Positions 1-8,773 of a DNA stretch of 64,000 nt are shown one piece after another. This DNA comes from Candidatus Proruminimicrobium quisquiliarum (GTDB lineage Bacteria; Elusimicrobiota; Endomicrobiia; Endomicrobiales; Endomicrobiaceae): NCBI GenBank assembly GCA_018433245.1, contig JAHDRN010000014.1:1-64000 (forward strand). Direction: 5' to 3'. How positions within the stretch are numbered: the stretch's first letter is position 1; the number at the start of each line of letters is the position of its first letter. Under the pieces are notes generated by a model that saw only the letters and a list, made by a program, of their open reading frames with translations, was not told the DNA's origin and ran no database searches. The position numbers and the translations under genes are program-made.

Positions 1-675
<675 letters not shown>

Positions 676-827
676 ATAATTTTATAGAGTTTTGCTTAAG
701 CTCTTAATTACATTAAATAATATACTACATATATAATACATAGTATAAATACTAAACTACAAAAAAAACAACTTAGACCCTAAATTGCTTGATTGCCCCT
801 TTTACAGGGCACTTATCTGCACATTAT

Positions 828-842
828 TCAGTTTTCAAAGAC
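828..842 (-). promoter_or_regulatory. boxA antitermination element of the rrn leader
   Basis: On the minus strand the sequence GTCTTTGAAAACTGAAT resembles the rRNA boxA element (consensus TGYTCTTTGAAAA), the NusB/NusE binding site that permits antitermination in rRNA operons. It lies about 155 bases before the mature 16S 5' end and downstream of all three promoters, as expected. The assignment is by motif only. Confidence 0.7.
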
Positions 843-1011
843 CGTTTTAAAGCGAGAGAAGGATAACCCTCTTTGCCTTACTCTTACTAGCAAAGGTTTC
901 TTTCCTGCTTTAATATTAGTTTGGGTGCTTCATTTCGAAGACTTTTTTGAACCCTACTACTTTTATTGTGCCGCCTTTAAAACCGGCGACTATATTAACT
1001 TCTTGAAAAAT

Positions 1012-1040
1012 ATATTACAAAAAAAAATTTATTTTGTCAA
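1012..1040 (-). promoter_or_regulatory. rrn promoter P3 (16S-proximal)
   Basis: Minus strand: -35 TTGACA (1035-1040), 17-base spacer, -10 TAATAT (1012-1017). It is the closest of three tandem promoters to the 16S gene and lies upstream of boxA. Confidence 0.75.
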
Positions 1041-1101
1041 CTACTTTTTTTCTCGTCTAAAACTTCTGAAAGATCTATGCTTAATTTTCTAAAGTGAAAG
1101 T

Positions 1102-1130
1102 ATTCTACAACACTTTAAAAATTTTGTCAA
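1102..1130 (-). promoter_or_regulatory. rrn promoter P2
   Basis: Minus strand: -35 TTGACA (1125-1130), 17-base spacer, -10 TAGAAT (1102-1107). It lies 90 bases upstream of P3 with the same spacing geometry. Confidence 0.75.
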
Positions 1131-1178
1131 GCTTTATTTTTAACTTATTTTTTTAAAATTATTTTCTAAAGCCCGGTT

Positions 1179-1207
1179 ATGTTAACATAACTTTATTTTT
1201 TTGTCAA
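1179..1207 (-). promoter_or_regulatory. rrn promoter P1 (distal)
   Basis: Minus strand: -35 TTGACA (1202-1207), 17-base spacer, -10 TAACAT (1179-1184). The -35 box sits 8 bases beyond the lipoprotein stop codon. All three rrn promoters share an identical -35 hexamer and spacer length. Confidence 0.65.
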
Positions 1208-1214
1208 GTATTTT

Positions 1215-1616
1215 TTACAAACCAAAATATTTTTGCAATTCGGCAAAAATAAATTTTGCGAGCATGCTGTTATTTGAAATCACTTCTATCGTCGAAGTTT
1301 CATCATTCTCGCGGCGCACAAAAAAAGCAACTTCGGTAGAATCAAGACAATATTCAAACAGTACCGTAAATTTACTTGCAACGATATATTTTTTCTTTTT
1401 ACTTTCAAAATTTACGTTAAGTTTCTTTTCAAACAAAAACAATTTGCATTTATTATATGCTTTTTCAGACGGGATATTTACCTTGAAAGAAAATCTTCCC
1501 TCTTTTTCATTTTCAAAGTTTGCAATTGAATACCCCGCAAATCTTTTCGGATAATCAAAAACCGCGCATGATGTTACCGTCGATAAAAGACATAAGGCAA
1601 AAATTATTTTTTTCAT
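1215..1616 (-). CDS. small predicted lipoprotein, unknown function
   Basis: The 133-residue product starts MKKIIFALCLLSTVTSC, a short positively charged signal peptide ending in a lipobox (VTSC, Cys17), so it is probably lipidated by the Lgt/LspA pathway and held in the outer or inner membrane facing the periplasm. The mature part is a compact alpha/beta-looking domain of about 115 residues with no family I recognise. No Shine-Dalgarno precedes the ATG. A perfect TATAAT at 1626-1631 would place transcription start about 3 nt before the ATG, so the mRNA may be leaderless. It reads toward the rrn promoters, whose distal -35 begins just after its stop. Confidence 0.75.
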   Translation of the reverse strand: MKKIIFALCLLSTVTSCAVFDYPKRFAGYSIANFENEKEGRFSFKVNIPSEKAYNKCKLFLFEKKLNVNFESKKKKYIVASKFTVLFEYCLDSTEVAFFVRRENDETSTIEVISNNSMLAKFIFAELQKYFGL

Positions 1617-1625
1617 CAGTTAATG

Positions 1626-1631
1626 ATTATA
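1626..1631 (-). promoter_or_regulatory. -10 box just ahead of the lipoprotein start
   Basis: TATAAT on the minus strand, ending 9 bases before the ATG at 1616. No good -35 is seen at 17 bases (TATATT at 1649-1654). The spacing implies a leader of only a few nucleotides. Confidence 0.45.
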
Positions 1632-1731
1632 CAAAAATTATTTTAATAAATATATACACAATGAAAACGAATTGCTTTTTGCTTAAAAAGAAAATAGAAT
1701 AATGCTTAAAAGAAAAAACTCGGAGGATTTT

Positions 1732-2574
1732 ATGATAAGATTATTTTTAAGTTTTATGTTTACTTTTTTATTCTGTTTGTCGCCTTTGTTTTCTGAGTCA
1801 AAAGAAAATAGAAATTTTGCAAAAAACATTATAGAAGATATTACGGTATTTTCTCTTATAGAATCAGCATTTGAACATCCAAAAGATTTGTTTCTGTATC
1901 CGGGATCGGCGAAAGTTTTGGCGTCTTATTTGGCAAAACCAAATTCCACAAAATCAACAGTAACATTTTTTTTGGCAATAACTCCGGATTTTAAAATATT
2001 ATTTGATACAGGATCAGATCCAAACGTTTTATTAAAACGTCTTAATGAAATACAAATAAATCCCGACCAGATAAACTTTGTATGCATTACTCATATGCAT
2101 CCGGACCATATAGGCGGATTGATAAACGCAAAAGGAACTGCGGTATTTACAAATGCGGAAATATTTATACCTAAAAGAGAAGCTGACTTTAATTCAAACA
2201 ATAAAATTTTTGAAATATATGGAGATGCTATTAAAATTTTTGACACAAACGAAGAAATCATAAAGAGAGTAAAACCGATACCTGCATACGGCCATACTTC
2301 CGGCCAGACAATGTACAAAATGACAACTAAAGGGAAATCTGTTTTGTTCTGGGGCGATATTCTGCATGCTCCGGTTCAATTTTCAAAACCGGATATTTAC
2401 ACTCATTATGATAATAATCCTAAAGAGACAGTCGCTATTCGCAAAGATATTCTTGAACAGGTTTCAAAAGATAAAACTATAATAGCCGGCGTCCATATTG
2501 CATATCCGGCCTTAGGAACTGTTTCAAAAACAAAAGACGGCTATAAATTTATGCCTCTTGCGGCCGGAAAATAA
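1732..2574 (+). CDS. secreted MBL-fold metallohydrolase
   Basis: The product is a metallo-beta-lactamase-fold hydrolase of about 280 residues. The binuclear metal site is visible as HMHPDHIGG (HxHxDH), a later His in HTSGQ, Asp in WGDILHA and a final His in GVHIAYP. This pattern fits lactonase, glyoxalase II and related hydrolases rather than a specific substrate. An N-terminal signal peptide (MIRLFLSFMFTFLFCLSPLFS) places it in the periplasm. I choose the ATG at 1732, not the in-frame ATG at 1702, because CGGAGG (1721-1726) lies six bases before it and the shorter form begins directly with the signal peptide. It converges with the obgE operon. Substrate unknown. Confidence 0.85.
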   Translation: MIRLFLSFMFTFLFCLSPLFSESKENRNFAKNIIEDITVFSLIESAFEHPKDLFLYPGSAKVLASYLAKPNSTKSTVTFFLAITPDFKILFDTGSDPNVLLKRLNEIQINPDQINFVCITHMHPDHIGGLINAKGTAVFTNAEIFIPKREADFNSNNKIFEIYGDAIKIFDTNEEIIKRVKPIPAYGHTSGQTMYKMTTKGKSVLFWGDILHAPVQFSKPDIYTHYDNNPKETVAIRKDILEQVSKDKTIIAGVHIAYPALGTVSKTKDGYKFMPLAAGK

Positions 2575-2607
2575 AAAAATACCGCATGTGCCAACCTATG
2601 CAGTATT
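2573..2607 (-). terminator. rho-independent terminator of the rplU-rpmA-obgE operon
   Basis: Minus strand: a 10-base stem with one mismatch (AATACTGCAT at 2598-2607 pairing with ATGCGGTATT at 2578-2587) and a 10-base loop, followed by a T-rich run. It lies 22 bases past the obgE stop and also abuts the end of the convergent MBL gene, so it may serve both. Confidence 0.75.
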
Positions 2608-2628
2608 TACAAAACAGATGATATTTAC

Positions 2629-3882
2629 TTATTTTTGAAACTCAAATTCAAACGGGCCTATTCTTACTGTATCGCCGATCTTACAGCCTTTTTGTTCAAG
2701 AGCAAGCTCAACTCCCATTTTTTTAAGTATATTCTGGAATCTTCTAAGAGCTTCATCTTCGTTAAATTTTGTCATTTCGGCAAGCGTTTCAACTTTTTTA
2801 CCGCTTACCACAAAAATTCCGTCTTCGTCCAAATCAACTTTAAATTCAGGTTCATATATATATTTTTTGACAGGTATACTTTCAATTTCTTCGTCCTCTA
2901 TAGGCTTATTGATTAATTTATAAACATCAACAAGCAATTTGCTTATGCCGTCTTTCGTTATATTAGATATAGGATATATTTTTACGCCTTTAACTTTTGA
3001 TTTAAATTTTTTAATATTATCTTTTGCCGAACAAATATCTGTTTTATTTAAAGCTATTACCATATGTTTTTTTGACATATACTTCGAATATTTCTTTAAT
3101 TCATTTGATAAAACTTTATACGTTTTGCAAGGGTCTGTTCCGTCAAAACCGCTGACATCTATCAAATATATTAAAACTTTTGTTCTTTTTATATGGCGTA
3201 AAAATTCAAGGCCTAACCCCTTGCCTTTATGAGCTCCTTCAATAATACCGGGGATATCCGCTATTACAAATTGTTTATCGTCTATGTTTACAACACCAAG
3301 ATTAGGCTCAAGCGTCGTAAACGGATAATCTGCAATTTTAGGTCTGGCGGAACTGACAACAGACAGAAAAGTTGATTTTCCTGCATTTGGGAAACCGACA
3401 AGCCCGACATCTGCTATAAGGCGCAGCTCTAAATCTATTTCAGCTGTTTCTCCCGGCTCGCCTTTTTCGGCAATTCTCGGCACAGTATTATTATGCGTTT
3501 TAAAAGAGGCATTTCCCCTGCCGCCTCTGCCGCCTTTTGCAACAAGAATCTTTTTTCCAAGTTCCTGCAAATCTGCAAATAATTCCCCATTTTTATATAT
3601 GATAGTACCAAGCGGAACTTTTATTACTAAATCTTCTCCATAACGCCCGAATTTATCGCTGTTTTCACCCTTATTGCCGTCCTGCGCATGAAACTTAGGC
3701 CTATAGGATAAATCAAGCAGAGTAATTTTTTTATTATCTGTTTCGATATAAATATCTCCGCCTTTGCCGCCGTTGCCGCCGTTTGGACCTCCGAAAGGGA
3801 CATATTTTTCTCTTCTAAATGAAATACAGCCGTCGCCACCGCGACCGGCTGTAATAAAAATTTTTGCTTTGTCTATAAACAT
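2629..3882 (-). CDS. obgE: Obg/CgtA GTPase
   Basis: Obg is an essential GTPase that associates with the 50S subunit and couples ribosome maturation to (p)ppGpp. The 417-residue protein has all three parts: the glycine-rich Obg fold (residues 1-158, with the GGRGGRGN run), the G domain with G1 GFPNAGKS (163-170), G3 DIPGII (209-214) and G4 NKTD (279-282), and a C-terminal OCT domain (about 335-417). It is the last gene of rplU-rpmA-obgE, the order found in most bacteria, 18 bases after rpmA. The ATG lacks a good Shine-Dalgarno, so translation may depend on coupling to rpmA. Confidence 0.98.
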   Translation of the reverse strand: MFIDKAKIFITAGRGGDGCISFRREKYVPFGGPNGGNGGKGGDIYIETDNKKITLLDLSYRPKFHAQDGNKGENSDKFGRYGEDLVIKVPLGTIIYKNGELFADLQELGKKILVAKGGRGGRGNASFKTHNNTVPRIAEKGEPGETAEIDLELRLIADVGLVGFPNAGKSTFLSVVSSARPKIADYPFTTLEPNLGVVNIDDKQFVIADIPGIIEGAHKGKGLGLEFLRHIKRTKVLIYLIDVSGFDGTDPCKTYKVLSNELKKYSKYMSKKHMVIALNKTDICSAKDNIKKFKSKVKGVKIYPISNITKDGISKLLVDVYKLINKPIEDEEIESIPVKKYIYEPEFKVDLDEDGIFVVSGKKVETLAEMTKFNEDEALRRFQNILKKMGVELALEQKGCKIGDTVRIGPFEFEFQK

Positions 3883-3900
3883 GTTTTATTTTAATGCAAA

Positions 3901-4155
3901 TTAATTAGGAACAACATTAACAAAACATCTGTCGTCTGCTCTTCTAATAAACTTAACAGTTCCTGCAACTTTTGCAAATATTGTATGGTCTTTACCCATT
4001 CCAACATTTACTCCGGGATGATATTTTGTACCTCTTTGACGTACAATGATTGCGCCTGCCGGAGCCAACTGGTCTCCGTATATTTTTACTCCTAATCTCT
4101 TACCATGCGAATCTCTGCCGTTACTGCTGGACCCTTGTCCTTTTACGTGTGCCAT
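3901..4155 (-). CDS. rpmA: 50S ribosomal protein L27
   Basis: The 84-residue L27 reaches into the peptidyl-transferase centre with its N-terminal tail. The typical motifs [32 protein letters not shown] and [11 protein letters not shown] are present. The protein begins [12 protein letters not shown], so it lacks the cleaved N-terminal extension found in Firmicutes L27. A clear AGGAG precedes the ATG. It sits between rplU and obgE. Confidence 0.98.
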   Translation of the reverse strand: MAHVKGQGSSSNGRDSHGKRLGVKIYGDQLAPAGAIIVRQRGTKYHPGVNVGMGKDHTIFAKVAGTVKFIRRADDRCFVNVVPN

Positions 4156-4180
4156 GTCTTAATCTCCTAAACTGAACTTC

Positions 4181-4495
4181 TTAAGCTTTAATGTCGGTAA
4201 TTTCTATTTCGGTAACATACTGTCTGTGTCCCTGCATTTTTTTATAACCTTTTTTAGGTCTTTTTTTAAATACAAGAACTTTCGGAAGTCTTTTTTGAGC
4301 TACTATTTTTGCTTTAACGTTTGCTCCGTTAACAGTAGGTCTTCCTATTGTTGCTTTATCACCATCAGCAATCATGAGAACCTGATCAAGAACAACTTCC
4401 TGTCCTTTTTCGGCATTCTCCAATTTTTCAACTACCACGTTCATTCCCTTCTCAACTCTGTACTGCTTTCCGCCTGTCATAATTATTGCATACAT
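4181..4495 (-). CDS. rplU: 50S ribosomal protein L21
   Basis: The 104-residue protein starts MYAIIMTGGKQYRVEKG and contains the C-terminal family signature KKRPKKGYKKMQGHRQ, matching L21, a 23S rRNA binding protein. It is the first gene of the operon with rpmA and obgE. AAGGAG lies 9 bases before the ATG, and a near-consensus promoter sits at 4521-4549. Confidence 0.98.
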   Translation of the reverse strand: MYAIIMTGGKQYRVEKGMNVVVEKLENAEKGQEVVLDQVLMIADGDKATIGRPTVNGANVKAKIVAQKRLPKVLVFKKRPKKGYKKMQGHRQYVTEIEITDIKA

Positions 4496-4523
4496 TGACT
4501 TACTCCTTTATAATCGGTATAAT
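4495..4523 (+). promoter_or_regulatory. promoter of the aminotransferase gene, overlapping the rplU start
   Basis: Plus strand: -35 TTGACT (4495-4500), 17-base spacer, -10 TATAAT (4518-4523). Its -35 touches the rplU start codon, and its -10 shares three bases with the rplU -10 on the other strand. Confidence 0.6.
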
Positions 4524-4549
4524 ATATCAAAATTTTTTTTAGATGTCAA
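4521..4549 (-). promoter_or_regulatory. promoter of rplU-rpmA-obgE
   Basis: Minus strand: -35 TTGACA (4544-4549), 17-base spacer, -10 TATATT (4521-4526), 26 bases before the rplU ATG. It faces the aminotransferase promoter, with which it overlaps. Confidence 0.75.
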
Positions 4550-4591
4550 GAAAGGTACGTAAGTGCCGGTTTTGTGTGTGAGGAATACACC

Positions 4592-5776
4592 ATGTTTTTA
4601 TCAAAAAGAGTACAGAATATCAAGCCGTCCCCCACATTAGCCATTGATGCAAAAGCTAAAGAATTGCAAGCACAGGGAATCAACGTAATAAGTTTTGGAA
4701 CAGGAGAACCTGATTTTGATACTCCGCAAAATATTAAAGATTCGGCAATCAAAGCAATAAACAGCGGATTTACAAAATATTGTCCTGTCGCCGGAACTGT
4801 TGATTTAAAAAATGCAATAATCAATAAATTAAAAACAGAAAATAATCTTGATTATGCTCAAAATGAGATAATAGTATCATGCGGAGCAAAACATTCTCTC
4901 TATAATATATTTCAAGCCGTATTTGACAATGAAGATGAAGTTATAATACCGGCTCCTTACTGGGTTTCCTATCCCGATATGGCTCTTCTTGCCGGAGCAA
5001 TTCCGATAATAGTTGCTACCGATGATAAAAATCATTTTAAGATAACCCCAAAAGCAATTGAAGGAGTTATAACATCAAAAACGAAAGCAATCATAATAAA
5101 TTCTCCGTCAAATCCTACAGGAGCGACTTATAGTCTGGAAGAACTTAAAGAAATCGCCAATATCTGCGTAAGAAATAATTTACTCATCATATCCGATGAA
5201 ATATATGAAAAACTCATTTACGGAAATTTCAAATTTGCGTCAATAGCCGAAGTCAGCCCCGAAGCAAAAGCAAGAACTTTGGTCGTAAACGGCGTTTCAA
5301 AATCGTTTGCAATGACCGGATGGAGAATAGGTTATACTGCAGGACCGAAAGAAATAATATCAGCCATGACAAACATTCAAAGCCAATCCACATCTAATCC
5401 GAATTCCATAGCATTAAAAGCCGCAACTGAAGCTTTAAACGGACCGAAAGAAGCTCTTGAAATGATGAGAGTTGAATTTGAAAAAAGAAAAAACTATATA
5501 GTTAAACGTTTAAATAAAATAGACGGAATAAATTGTCTTTCACCCGAAGGAGCTTTTTATGTATTTCCGAATATTTCAAAACTTTTGGGAAAACAATATA
5601 AAGGCAAAACCATAAATACGGACAGCGAACTTGCGGCATATTTTCTTGAACAGGCAAAAATAGCGGTTGTTCCCGGGTCTGCATTCGGAGCGCCCGGCTA
5701 TATAAGACTGTCTTATGCCACATCAATGGAAAAAATTCAAAAAGGAATTGACGCCTTGGAAAACTCGCTGAAATAA
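4592..5776 (+). CDS. aspC: aspartate-type aminotransferase (class I PLP)
   Basis: This fold-type I, PLP-dependent aminotransferase is most like the subgroup I-gamma aspartate aminotransferases. Visible motifs are GEPDFDTP near the N-terminus, NSPSNPTGATY (PLP contact), SDEIYEKLIYG, and the Schiff-base lysine in NGVSKSFAMTGWRIGY; RLSYATS near the end carries the carboxylate-binding Arg. At 394 residues it is full length. The ATG at 4592 is preferred over an in-frame GTG at 4574 because GAGGA (4580-4584) lies 7 bases before it. Exact amino-acid specificity (aspartate, or aspartate plus prephenate) cannot be read from sequence. It stands alone between its own promoter and terminator. Confidence 0.9.
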   Translation: MFLSKRVQNIKPSPTLAIDAKAKELQAQGINVISFGTGEPDFDTPQNIKDSAIKAINSGFTKYCPVAGTVDLKNAIINKLKTENNLDYAQNEIIVSCGAKHSLYNIFQAVFDNEDEVIIPAPYWVSYPDMALLAGAIPIIVATDDKNHFKITPKAIEGVITSKTKAIIINSPSNPTGATYSLEELKEIANICVRNNLLIISDEIYEKLIYGNFKFASIAEVSPEAKARTLVVNGVSKSFAMTGWRIGYTAGPKEIISAMTNIQSQSTSNPNSIALKAATEALNGPKEALEMMRVEFEKRKNYIVKRLNKIDGINCLSPEGAFYVFPNISKLLGKQYKGKTINTDSELAAYFLEQAKIAVVPGSAFGAPGYIRLSYATSMEKIQKGIDALENSLK

Positions 5777-5794
5777 TTTTTTCTTTACTGTAAT

Positions 5795-5834
5795 AAAAAA
5801 CAACAAGCGTTTTTTTTGCTCTTGTTGTTTTTTT
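5795..5834 (+). terminator. rho-independent terminator after the aminotransferase
   Basis: AACAACAAG...CTTGTTGTT stem with a short GC extension, flanked by an A-run and followed by a T-run (TTTTTTT). It begins about 20 bases past the stop codon. Confidence 0.8.
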
Positions 5835-5884
5835 ACGGCAGTCAAAATGATATAATCTTATAATACTATAAATTCGGAGGAATT

Positions 5885-6103
5885 ATGGGTAAAAAATTAG
5901 TTCGTATTCCAAAAGAAAAAATAGTCGCCGGCATAATAGCTGGCATTGCAGATTATTTTAATATTGACAGAACATTTCTAAGATTGGTTTTTATATTCAT
6001 TGTTTTAATAACGGGTTTTTTTCCTATGGTTTTACTTTATATAATCGCATATTTTATTATGCCCGTATCGGATGACACGGATTCTTCAAACTTCATAAAA
6101 TAA
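5885..6103 (+). CDS. PspC-domain small membrane protein
   Basis: The 72-residue protein matches the PspC fold: a short N-terminal segment (LVRIPKEKIVAGIIAGIADYFNID, with the usual GVxxGxAxYF pattern) followed by one hydrophobic segment (about 33-60) ending in MPVSDD. PspC proteins are inner-membrane components of phage-shock-type envelope-stress responses, but many stand-alone copies have no defined role, and no pspA/pspB lies nearby. CGGAGG precedes the ATG by five bases, and a TATAAT lies at 5851-5856. The next gene follows after six bases, so the two are probably co-transcribed. Confidence 0.85.
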   Translation: MGKKLVRIPKEKIVAGIIAGIADYFNIDRTFLRLVFIFIVLITGFFPMVLLYIIAYFIMPVSDDTDSSNFIK

Positions 6104-6109
6104 AGGCAA

Positions 6110-7168
6110 ATGAATAACAAACATATTGAAATCGCAAAAAAACTTATAGAACAATCAAACAACAGAATATTTACTGTTATAAGCGACAGTATGTCTCCGT
6201 TGATACTAAAAGGCGACAATATAATTTGCAATGCCGTTGATATTGACAAAATAAAGAAGTATTCGTTAATAGCTTTCCATAACGATTTGCACAATAAAAC
6301 CGTTCCTACCGTCCACAGAGTAATAAAGATACTCAAAACGACAAACGGCATCGCGTTAAAAACAAAAGGAGATTTAAATTCCATATGCGATAAAACATCC
6401 GTAACTCGAGACAGCCTTATAGGAGTCGTTTCAAAAATTACCGGTGACGGCAAAACAATATCTCTTGATTCCTGCTACGGAAAAACATTAAGTATTTTTT
6501 TATATTTCATTTCAAATTTTAATAATTATTTTAAGTTTATAACGTCAAAATTAAAGATTCTTTTTATGCCTGAAAAAGAGCCTGATTATAAAAATAACCT
6601 GCAAATAATACACCAATCAATTCTTATAAACACTCGGGATTGGACGAATACGGCAAAAATAAATATAGATTTACTAAAGCAATTTATTAATAAAGAAACT
6701 GAAATCTGCGATATATCCTTTGACGGCGGGTACTGCGAAGAAAGTTTTAATTTTATAAGACATGGTTTGAAAGTAGACTGCAATAAAATATCATCATTTA
6801 TTCCTTCAGACAAAAAATATGATATCGTCATCTGCTCAAAAGTGTTAAATTTGGCGGAAAATAAGCAAAAAAGACAGGAAATTTACGGTTTTATAAAACA
6901 AATTTTAAAAAAAGACGGATATATTTTATTATCCTATATAAATAAAAAAAACAACTTTATTGTTTCTCTTAAAAGACAGATATTTTCGTTGTCAAAAATT
7001 TACAATGGCCCCAAAAAAGACGATTTGATTTATAACGGTTTTTTTGTAATGAAATATCTTAACGGCAAAAATATTAAAAAAGAACTCACAGACAATGATT
7101 TTTTAATTGAGCAAAGAATTTTATCCGATAATACAGTTTCTTTATTTTTAAAACTAAATTTAAAATAA
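6110..7168 (+). CDS. S26-type signal-peptidase domain fused to a methyltransferase-like domain
   Basis: Residues 15-125 look like an S24/S26 signal-peptidase domain of the archaeal/ER (Ser-His) kind: SDSMSP with Ser27, TVHRVI with His69, and the TKGDLN..D motif. A hydrophobic stretch (about 125-150) follows. Residues 190-352 resemble a Rossmann-type SAM methyltransferase: a degenerate motif I (CDISFDGGY), then YDIVICSKVLNLAE and ILKKDGYILLSY, a typical motif IV/post-VI pattern. The protein is 352 residues and co-directional with the PspC gene. It abuts queH tail to tail with one base between. The peptidase could be inactive, and the methyltransferase glycine loop is weak, so activity of either half is inferred. 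I know of no named family with this architecture. Confidence 0.7.
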   Translation: MNNKHIEIAKKLIEQSNNRIFTVISDSMSPLILKGDNIICNAVDIDKIKKYSLIAFHNDLHNKTVPTVHRVIKILKTTNGIALKTKGDLNSICDKTSVTRDSLIGVVSKITGDGKTISLDSCYGKTLSIFLYFISNFNNYFKFITSKLKILFMPEKEPDYKNNLQIIHQSILINTRDWTNTAKINIDLLKQFINKETEICDISFDGGYCEESFNFIRHGLKVDCNKISSFIPSDKKYDIVICSKVLNLAENKQKRQEIYGFIKQILKKDGYILLSYINKKNNFIVSLKRQIFSLSKIYNGPKKDDLIYNGFFVMKYLNGKNIKKELTDNDFLIEQRILSDNTVSLFLKLNLK

Positions 7169-7169
7169 A

Positions 7170-7703
7170 TTATCTTATGCTTATCCGGCATCCGCAGTAT
7201 CTTTGGCTGTATAATCCTATTTTTTTTACGGAATTAACTCCGGCATAAAAATCCTTTCTGGGATCTATATAGATAAAATTCAATTCATATTTTTCAGCCA
7301 AACATTCAGCAATTTTTTTTATGGTTTCATGTTTCTGATACGGACTTGAAAGAAGTGTCGTTGAAAAATTATATATTGAAAGTTTCTTTGCAATTCTGGC
7401 AGTTTCTTCCAATCTGCTTTCATAGCAGTAATAACATCTGCCTTTGTCGGACTCAATAGCTTTATTAAGCCATAACTGACCGTATTTTTCTTCACTTCCG
7501 ACCCAGTCCGCTTCAATTTCTTTTGTTTCAATATCGAAAAGTTTTGAATAGGAAAGCCATGTTTGTTTTCTTAACAGATATTCTTTTTCCGGAAAAATAT
7601 TAGGATTGAACCATAAAGTCGTAATTTTATATTTATCCGCCAATAAAGGAATTGCCGAAGCCGAACACGGGGCACAACATGTATGAAGCAGCACTCTGTC
7701 CAT
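7170..7703 (-). CDS. queH: epoxyqueuosine reductase QueH
   Basis: QueH (DUF208) catalyses the last step of queuosine synthesis in tRNA, reducing epoxyqueuosine, and replaces QueG in many anaerobes. The family signature is clear: LLHTCCAPCS at residues 5-14, CYYCYESRLEETA in the middle, YAGVNSVKKIGLYSQRYCGC at the end. These Cys pairs bind an iron-sulfur cluster and a further metal. At 177 residues it has the usual length. It is the last gene of the long minus-strand operon, 31 bases after ruvB. Confidence 0.93.
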   Translation of the reverse strand: MDRVLLHTCCAPCSASAIPLLADKYKITTLWFNPNIFPEKEYLLRKQTWLSYSKLFDIETKEIEADWVGSEEKYGQLWLNKAIESDKGRCYYCYESRLEETARIAKKLSIYNFSTTLLSSPYQKHETIKKIAECLAEKYELNFIYIDPRKDFYAGVNSVKKIGLYSQRYCGCRISIR

Positions 7704-7734
7704 TTTACACCGTTAATTTTAAAACATCTATATA

Positions 7735-8760
7735 TTAAAAAAGTTCTTTTTGTTTATTTGCAGGAATCTTTAAACCAAAATGTTTATATGCCGATTCCGT
7801 TGCGATTCTTCCTCTGGGAGTTCTTGCGATAAAACCGGATTGTATCAAAAACGGTTCATAAACATCCGATATTGTATCTGCGTCTTCAGATATTGAAACT
7901 GCTATAGTATCAATTCCTACCGGGCCCCCGTCAAATTTTTCTATCATGGTTGAAAGCAGAAGCCTGTCCATTTTGTCAAGTCCGGCTTCGTCAACTCCCA
8001 GCAAATCCAATGATTCCATAGCTATCTGTTTATTTATCTTACCGCCCGTTTTAATTTCGGCGAAATCTCTGACTCTTCTTAAAAGTCTGTTAACTATTCT
8101 GGGGGTTCCCCGTGAACGCTTTGCTATTTCAAAAGCTCCGTCTTCATCAATTTCAACTTTCATTATAATGCCGGATCGTTTAACTATTTTAACAAGTTCA
8201 TTTTCGTTATAAAAATTCAGGTGTTCTATTATTCCAAATCTGTCTCTTAAAGGGCTTGATAACATTCCGGCCCTTGTAGTTGCGCCTACCAAAGTAAATT
8301 TCGGAACAGGAAGTTTTATTGTTTTTGCAGAAGGTCCCTGTCCGATAATAATATCAAGTTCAAAATCTTCCATAACGGGATAAAGAGATTCTTCAACTAA
8401 ATGGTTCATTCTGTGAATTTCGTCAATAAAAAAAATGTCTCCTTCCGAAAGATTTGTCAATATTGCCGCCAAATCACCGACTCTTTCCAAAACAGGCCCT
8501 GAGGTTGTTCTTAAATTGCCGCCTGTTTCCTTTGCTATAATATGAGCAAGAGTAGTTTTACCGAGCCCCGGAGGCGCATAAAAAAGGCAGTGATCAAGCG
8601 GTTCGTGTCTTTTTTTCGAAGCCTCAATAAAAACTTTTAAATTGTCTTTAAGTTTTTGCTGGCCTATAAAATCATCCAAACATTGAGGACGCAAAGTATT
8701 CTCAAGTTTTTCCTCTTGATTTATTTCCTGATTATCTGTAATTTTGCCATCTGTATCCAT
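7735..8760 (-). CDS. ruvB: Holliday junction branch-migration helicase RuvB
   Basis: RuvB is the AAA+ hexameric motor that drives branch migration with RuvA. The 341-residue protein has Walker [10 protein letters not shown] (62-70), Walker B with DEIH (113-116), the sensor segment [19 protein letters not shown] and the C-terminal winged helix ([15 protein letters not shown]). AAGGA lies just upstream of the ATG. It is separated from ruvA by an SGNH-type gene, an unusual insertion in a normally adjacent pair. Confidence 0.98.
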   Translation of the reverse strand: MDTDGKITDNQEINQEEKLENTLRPQCLDDFIGQQKLKDNLKVFIEASKKRHEPLDHCLFYAPPGLGKTTLAHIIAKETGGNLRTTSGPVLERVGDLAAILTNLSEGDIFFIDEIHRMNHLVEESLYPVMEDFELDIIIGQGPSAKTIKLPVPKFTLVGATTRAGMLSSPLRDRFGIIEHLNFYNENELVKIVKRSGIIMKVEIDEDGAFEIAKRSRGTPRIVNRLLRRVRDFAEIKTGGKINKQIAMESLDLLGVDEAGLDKMDRLLLSTMIEKFDGGPVGIDTIAVSISEDADTISDVYEPFLIQSGFIARTPRGRIATESAYKHFGLKIPANKQKELF

Positions 8761-8773
8761 ATTTTCCTTATGT

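Larger units (their letters stand above)
676..1214 (-). promoter_or_regulatory. rRNA operon leader and promoter region (no gene)
   Basis: This stretch of about 540 bases between the 16S 5' end and the lipoprotein stop codon holds no convincing gene; open frames in it have no ribosome site or family resemblance. Read on the minus strand it contains three tandem sigma-70-type promoters, a boxA antitermination element, and a small hairpin at 796-811 (GCCC/GGGC). The arrangement is that of a strong rRNA promoter with a transcribed, RNase III-trimmed leader of about 300 nt. Confidence 0.85.

Noticed and set aside
793-1092. A 99-codon open frame in the rrn leader
   Set aside because: It runs through the boxA, the P3 promoter and hairpins on the other strand, with no ribosome site or recognisable family.
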